A DNA stretch of 8,567 bases from Lentzea sp. (lineage in GTDB: Bacteria > Actinomycetota > Actinomycetes > Mycobacteriales > Pseudonocardiaceae), in assembly GCA_030146905.1 (NCBI GenBank), contig JASLAV010000659.1, positions 1 through 8,567 on the forward strand. Reading direction: 5' to 3'. The notes below the pieces were generated by a model. It ran no database searches. It had not been told where the DNA came from and saw nothing but the letters and a program-made list of their open reading frames with translations. The position numbers and the translations under genes were made by a program. This document shows positions 5,392-8,567 of the stretch, in pieces. Each line of letters starts with the position of its first letter. Positions within the stretch are counted from its first letter, which is position 1.

Positions 5392-5989
5392 GAGTCGTTC
5401 GACCTACCACCACGGCGACCTGCGGGCGGGCCTGCTGGCCTCCGCGCTCGAACTGGTCGAGGAAGCAGGACCGGAACAGCTGTCCCTGCGCGCCGTGGCA
5501 CGCAGGGCCGGTGTGTCACCGAACGCGCCGTACAACCACTACGCGGACAAGGACGCCCTGCTCACCGCACTCGCCACCCACAGCTTCGAACTGCTGCGGG
5601 AACGCATGTCCGCCGCGGTGGCCACCGCCGGACCCGGTGACGAGATCATCGCCATCACGGTCGCCGCGGTTCGCCACGCCCTCGCCCGTCCGGGCCTGTA
5701 CCGCCTGGCGGTCAGCCACGTGTGCAGTGACGACCCGGGAACGCGAGCCGCGGAGGACGCGGTGAAGGCGGTGGTGGCGACCAGCTTGACCCTCGCCCCC
5801 GGCGATCCCCGGGGTGAGGCGCTCTGCCAGGGCATCTGGGCGCTGACGCAAGGGCTCAGCCTGCTGCTGGTCGACGGGTCGCTGAAGCCTGCACGAGGTC
5901 AGGACGTCGACGAGTTCATCCGCACGATCGTCCGGGCGACGCTCACCGCACAGCTGTCGGCGGAGGACTCGCCTGGAACGCCCGGATGA
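5375..5989 (+). CDS. TetR-family repressor divergent from the flavin oxidoreductase (TetR-1)
   Basis: 204-residue (or 199) regulator. Residues 10-70 make a TetR_N domain, with helix-turn-helix LSLRAVARRAGVSPNAPYNHYADKDALL at about 37-64. The YHHGDLR lead-in and SPNAPYNHY motif mark the subgroup whose C-terminal domain is often called TetR_C_33/WHG. The remaining helices form the ligand-binding and dimer domain, with cysteines at C117 and C151 that could sense electrophiles as NemR does (inference). The divergent OYE gene is the expected target, and the start lies inside the palindrome, so autoregulation is likely. Two starts are possible: ATG 5375 (longer, listed) or ATG 5390 (MSRSTYHHGD..., which fits relatives better). 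Its 3' end overlaps the convergent tetR gene by 47 bases. Confidence 0.95.
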   Translation: MYSVNMSRSTYHHGDLRAGLLASALELVEEAGPEQLSLRAVARRAGVSPNAPYNHYADKDALLTALATHSFELLRERMSAAVATAGPGDEIIAITVAAVRHALARPGLYRLAVSHVCSDDPGTRAAEDAVKAVVATSLTLAPGDPRGEALCQGIWALTQGLSLLLVDGSLKPARGQDVDEFIRTIVRATLTAQLSAEDSPGTPG

Positions 5990-6536
5990 CGATCTCGGCG
6001 AAGCGCCGGGAGGCTGCGGCACGGGTCGCCGGTGAACTCGCCTGGATGCCGCCGTTGGCCATGAGGACGAGAACCAGGTCGTCCAGCACGAAGTCCCGGC
6101 GCAGCCGACCTGACCGCTTGGCCTTGCGGGCCAGCTTCGCGACCAGGCCCAGCGTCTTCTCACGACGCGCCGCGAAGTCGACGGCGTGCGGGAAGACGGA
6201 CGTGAAGGCCGCGGTGAAACCCCGGTCACGGGCGTGCAGCTCGCAGATCCTCTCGATCACCGAGCAGAAGCCGTGCCACGGGTCGGGGTCCGCGAGCCCC
6301 TCCTCCACGATGGTCTCGCAGAGCAGCATCTGGCCGGCGAACGCCTCCGTGGCAAGGACCTCCTTGGTCGGGAAGTGGCGGTAGAGGGTCGCGGGACCGA
6401 CTCCGGCGCGGCGGGCCACCTCGCGCATCGGCGCGTTCAGGCCCTCGGTGGCGAACACCTCGCGTGCCGCGTCCAGGATGTGTTCGCGGTTGTACCGGGC
6501 GTCGGAGCGCACTGCCTGAGACGAATGACCGGCCAT
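5943..6536 (-). CDS. TetR-family repressor divergent from the quinone oxidoreductase (TetR-2)
   Basis: 197-residue regulator. Residues 13-60 give TetR_N, with helix-turn-helix MREVARRAGVGPATLYRHFPTKEVL at about 36-60. The C-terminal half (GFTAAFTS, then RRDFVLDDLVLVLMANGGI) looks like the SbtR-type ligand domain. It is not closely similar to TetR-1 (TLYRHFPTK against APYNHYADK), so the two regulators belong to different subfamilies. ATG 6536 may be read from the AAGGTGAG just upstream or as a leaderless start, because the -10-like TAAGGT ends six bases before it. A perfect palindrome lies in the 48-base gap to the divergent oxidoreductase and is the probable binding site. Expected role: ligand-relieved repression of that enzyme and itself. 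Confidence 0.95.
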   Translation of the reverse strand: MAGHSSQAVRSDARYNREHILDAAREVFATEGLNAPMREVARRAGVGPATLYRHFPTKEVLATEAFAGQMLLCETIVEEGLADPDPWHGFCSVIERICELHARDRGFTAAFTSVFPHAVDFAARREKTLGLVAKLARKAKRSGRLRRDFVLDDLVLVLMANGGIQASSPATRAAASRRFAEIVIRAFQASPPPTAVR

Positions 6537-6542
6537 GCTCTC

Positions 6543-6548
6543 ACCTTA
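6543..6548 (-). promoter_or_regulatory. Candidate -10 of the TetR-2 promoter
   Basis: TAAGGT on the minus strand fits the TANNNT pattern of actinobacterial -10 elements. Its end lies six bases before ATG 6536, so transcription could begin at the start codon. The same bases contain AAGG, which could instead serve as a ribosome site, so the two readings compete. The -35 region (AACGGA) is poor. Confidence 0.45.
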
Positions 6549-6552
6549 GCGA

Positions 6553-6572
6553 AACGGACGGGTGCGTCCGTT
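6553..6572. promoter_or_regulatory. Perfect 20-bp palindromic operator, likely bound by TetR-2
   Basis: AACGGACG-GGTG-CGTCCGTT has perfect 8-bp arms around a 4-base centre. It sits in the middle of the 48-base gap between TetR-2 and the quinone oxidoreductase, between or on the two -10 candidates. Its length, symmetry and position match typical TetR operators of the ACGGAC-type seen in actinomycetes. The palindrome is directly visible; the binding partner is inferred. Confidence 0.9.
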
Positions 6573-6577
6573 ACCTT
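6572..6577 (+). promoter_or_regulatory. Candidate -10 of the quinone oxidoreductase promoter
   Basis: TACCTT fits TANNNT and overlaps the last base of the palindrome. Seven bases separate it from GTG 6585, and no purine-rich ribosome site precedes that GTG, so the mRNA may start at the codon. The -35 is not recognisable, suggesting a weak or activator-independent extended promoter. Confidence 0.5.
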
Positions 6578-6584
6578 CGCGGTC

Positions 6585-7535
6585 GTGAAAGCTGTTGTGG
6601 TGCAGGAGTTCGGCAGCCCTGAGGGGATGGCCGTGGTCGACCTCGACACCCCGGTACCCGCTCGGGGACAGGTGTTGATCGCCGTCGAGGCGATCGGTGT
6701 CGGCGGGGTCGACGTGCTGGTCCGGCGCGGCGATCTGGCCGCCTACGGGTTCCGTGCGGGCCTCGTCCCCGGCGGAGAGGTCGCGGGCACCGTGATCGCG
6801 GCGGGCGACGACGTGGACAGGTCGTGGATCGGGCAGCGCGCGTGGGCGGCCACCGGCGCCGGTGGCTACGCCGAGCACGCGGTGGCCGAGGCCGTGGGCC
6901 TCGCCGCGCTTCCGGAGAACCTGTCGGGGATCGACGCGGTGGCGCTCGGAAGCGCCGGGGTCGTCGCGCACTTCGGTCTTGCCCACGCCCGTTTCACGGC
7001 CGGCGAGTCCGTGCTGGTGCGCGGCGCGGCGGGCAGTCTCGGGATCATGACGGTCCAGCTCGCGGCGCTGAGCGGTGCGGGCGCGGTCGCGGTCACCACC
7101 TCCTCGGCCGCACGCGGCGAACGGCTGCGGGCGCTCGGGGCGACCGAGGTGCTGGACCGCTCCGGTCAGGGCGGTCAGGCCGGCTACGACGTCATCATCG
7201 ACGTCGTGGCGGGCAGGGACCTGCCGTCGTTCCTCGACCGGCTCACCCCGAACGGGCGCATGGTCGTGGTCGGTGCCGTCGGAGGCCAGCCGCCGGACGA
7301 CTTCGGCAAGCGGATCATGAGCGCGTTCCGGAAGTCGCTGTCGTTCGCGACCTTCAGCGCCGCCACGGTGTCCGAATCGGACAGACGAGCGGTGAGGAAC
7401 GAGCAGTTCGCCGCGGCCGCCCGCGGTGAGCTGCACGCGGTGGTGCACGAACAACTGCCGTTGGCACAGGCAGCCCTTGCGCACCACAGGATGGACGCCG
7501 GCGAGGTGTTCGGCAGGATCGTCCTCATCCCCTAG
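6585..7535 (+). CDS. MDR-family NADPH:quinone oxidoreductase-like, zinc-free
   Basis: 316-residue medium-chain dehydrogenase/reductase, predicted to reduce quinones, enones or similar with NADPH (family knowledge). The N-terminal GroES-like domain has VPGGEVAGTVIAAGDDV (61-77) but no catalytic zinc-binding cysteines; in fact no cysteine is visible. The nucleotide-binding Rossmann fold contains VLVRGAAGSLGIMTVQLA (143-160), with AAGSLG in place of the usual AxxGxxG; then the TTSSAARGERLRALGATEVLD (171-191) strand that selects the cofactor, and a C-terminal GRIVLIP. The length fits quinone oxidoreductases (about 310-325). GTG 6585 is chosen by homology of VKAVVVQEFGSPE; upstream sequence runs antisense through TetR-2. 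It is likely repressed by TetR-2. It ends sharing its stop bases (CTAG at 7532-7535) with the opposite-strand LLM remnant. Confidence 0.95.
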   Translation: MKAVVVQEFGSPEGMAVVDLDTPVPARGQVLIAVEAIGVGGVDVLVRRGDLAAYGFRAGLVPGGEVAGTVIAAGDDVDRSWIGQRAWAATGAGGYAEHAVAEAVGLAALPENLSGIDAVALGSAGVVAHFGLAHARFTAGESVLVRGAAGSLGIMTVQLAALSGAGAVAVTTSSAARGERLRALGATEVLDRSGQGGQAGYDVIIDVVAGRDLPSFLDRLTPNGRMVVVGAVGGQPPDDFGKRIMSAFRKSLSFATFSAATVSESDRRAVRNEQFAAAARGELHAVVHEQLPLAQAALAHHRMDAGEVFGRIVLIP

Positions 7536-7912
7536 CCGGCATCCGCGTACCCGCGCAGCCCCTTCGCCACGTGGTCCTCGTCGCCGATCAGGACGACGTC
7601 CACGGGGTTCTCGGTGCCGTTGAGCGCGAGAACGCGGCGGTAGGACTCGAACTGGGTGCAGAAGGAGAGTCCTTCTGCCATGGTGTGGCGGGCCTGCTCG
7701 TCGGTGGTGGCCGCGGCGGCTGCGGCGGCGGCCGTGACGGCGGGAATGATGCGCTCCGCCAGGGCTTTCGGGCCTGCCAGGTACGGCACGGTCCCGTCCG
7801 CCAGTTCGCCGGTGACCCGCAGTGCCTTGGGAGCCATGGCCGCGACGAGAACCGGGGTGGGTCGCGCACCGCGGACGTGCGCGGGCAGCACCGAGCGGGC
7901 GCTCGTCCGCTC
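7532..7912 (-). pseudogene. Remnant of an F420-dependent LLM-class oxidoreductase (middle and C-terminal part)
   Basis: About 125 codons resemble the C-terminal part of luciferase-like, coenzyme F420-dependent oxidoreductases (TIGR03564-type): GARPTPVLVAAMAPKALRVTGELADGTVPYLAGP, then QFESYRRVLALNG, then DVVLIGDEDHVAKGLRGYADAG. The N-terminal half, which should carry the F420- and substrate-binding start of the barrel, is absent. Upstream of about 7912 the frame is only an antisense shadow of the tetratricopeptide gene. The C-terminus stops at ADAG, where relatives continue for some 20 residues. A run of eight alanines precedes TTDEQAR, and the segment usually between those points seems missing. 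GTG 7891 could still start a short peptide, but I judge it non-functional. Boundaries are approximate and come from recalled family patterns. Confidence 0.78.
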
Positions 7913-8567
7913 AGGGGTCGATGACGAGCTCGAACTCGTTGTCCAGCAACCGTCGTGCGTCCAGGTCGCCCCACTCGGCGGCCCGTTCGAGCACGTCGGC
8001 GGCCTCGTCCTCGTCGCCGCGGTCGAGCAGGAACGCGCCCAGGTGGTAGCCGGCGGCGGGTTCGCCGACCTCCTCCGCCAGGCGGTACTCGCGTTCGGCG
8101 GCCGCGGGATCGTCCCGGCGCCGGTGCAGGAACTTGGCGTAGTCGATGTGCGCCTGCTGCGCTTCCAGGCCGATGGCCGTGCGCAGCAGTTGCTCGGCCT
8201 CGTCCAGGCGCCCGAGCTCGGAGTAGACCTCGGCGAGCGCGCAGTAGGACGTCGGTCTGCTCTCGTCGAGGTACCGCTCGGCCACGGCGAGCGCACTGTC
8301 CACGTCGTGCCGGTCGTGCAGGTGCGTGCGGGCCAGGTTGGCCGACGCCAGCGTGTCGCCCAGTTCCACGGCGCGCTCGAACATCACCACCGCCTCGTCG
8401 AAGCGGCCCTGCTCGGCCAGGAACAACGCGAAGTTGTTCATCGCCTTGCTGTCACCGGAGGCGACGGCCACCAGGTAGGCGCGCTCCGCGTCGTCGGTCA
8501 GGCCGAGGTCGGCCAGCACGTCGGCCAGCACGTCGGCGAGGTCGTCCCGTCCGGCCGCGACCAGGGG
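7911..8567 (-). CDS. Tetratricopeptide/Sel1-like repeat protein (5' partial)
   Basis: At least 218 residues of helical repeats; the frame is open to the right edge, so the start lies beyond the window (GTG 8531 is an internal in-frame codon and not a convincing start). Repeat units of about 34 residues recur: AEQGRFDEAVVMFERAVELGD, SELGRLDEAEQLLRTAIGLEA, RRRDDPAAAEREYRLAEEVGE and DRGDEDEAADVLERAAEWGD, each with the small and large residue pattern of TPR A and B helices. These fold into a solenoid that holds a partner protein or peptide. It is acidic and soluble, with no membrane segment or signal peptide. The partner and the N-terminal domain (which may be catalytic or DNA-binding) are unseen. 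Its stop (7911-7913) abuts the LLM remnant. Confidence 0.87.
   Translation of the reverse strand, partial: PLVAAGRDDLADVLADVLADLGLTDDAERAYLVAVASGDSKAMNNFALFLAEQGRFDEAVVMFERAVELGDTLASANLARTHLHDRHDVDSALAVAERYLDESRPTSYCALAEVYSELGRLDEAEQLLRTAIGLEAQQAHIDYAKFLHRRRDDPAAAEREYRLAEEVGEPAAGYHLGAFLLDRGDEDEAADVLERAAEWGDLDARRLLDNEFELVIDP
8508..8531 (-). repeat. In-frame 12-bp tandem duplication in the TPR gene
   Basis: GTCGGCCAGCAC occurs twice in a row, followed by a partial third copy (GTCGGCGAG). On the minus strand it encodes a repeated ADVL. It is probably a slippage duplication extending a helix by four residues; the reading frame is kept. Confidence 0.7.

Noticed and set aside
6546..7487. Minus-strand open frame of 313 codons
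   Set aside because: Antisense to the quinone oxidoreductase; rich in His, Arg and Gly and with no domain pattern.
7913..8296. N-terminal extension of the LLM remnant's open frame
   Set aside because: It is a frame-shifted shadow of the TPR gene (Ser/Arg/Thr-rich, no LLM motif), so the remnant is trimmed to 7912.
1..8567. Defence system, CRISPR, transposon, toxin-antitoxin or tRNA
   Set aside because: No repeats with spacers, transposase, terminal inverted repeats around genes, or tRNA-like cloverleaf were seen; the XRE-cupin gene lacks a toxin partner.

Overview
High-GC DNA with very strong G/C bias at third codon positions, GTG starts, actinobacterial GAF-ANTAR regulators, several TetR repressors and a remnant of an apparently F420-dependent oxidoreductase. 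Together these point to an actinomycete chromosome, most likely of the Pseudonocardiales (Lentzea/Saccharothrix-like). The genus is inference. The window is gene-dense: no stretch over 300 bases lacks a gene, and there is no rRNA, tRNA, CRISPR array or transposase that I can see.

Layout. (1) 1-2241, plus strand: a likely operon of a GAF-ANTAR RNA-binding regulator (5' end just off the window), a small protein that looks like a lone divergent ANTAR domain, a second GAF-ANTAR paralogue about 60% identical to the first by eye, and a small conserved protein. (2) 2246-3336, minus strand: an XRE-cupin regulator followed by a two-helix membrane protein. They diverge from a class I methyltransferase (3422-4039, plus). 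(3) 4087-7535: two back-to-back redox modules, each an oxidoreductase diverging from its own TetR regulator. An Old Yellow Enzyme-type flavin oxidoreductase (minus) faces away from TetR-1 (plus), and TetR-2 (minus) faces away from a zinc-free MDR-type quinone oxidoreductase (plus). The two tetR genes converge and overlap by 47 bases. (4) 7532-8567, minus strand: a decayed LLM-class oxidoreductase fragment, and a tetratricopeptide-type repeat protein whose start lies beyond the right edge.

How it works together. The first operon looks like a signal-sensing antitermination unit: GAF senses and ANTAR binds RNA. The central region looks like electrophile/quinone detoxification, each enzyme controlled by a neighbouring TetR repressor. 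Both divergent promoter regions contain clear palindromes: an imperfect 48-bp inverted repeat at 5344-5391 with a TTGACA in each arm, and a perfect 8+4+8 palindrome at 6553-6572 flanked by mirror-image -10-like hexamers, each sitting where its gene could be leaderless. The most notable items are these two operators and the ANTAR-like mini-protein between the two GAF-ANTAR genes. I see no defence system, secretion system or biosynthetic cluster.
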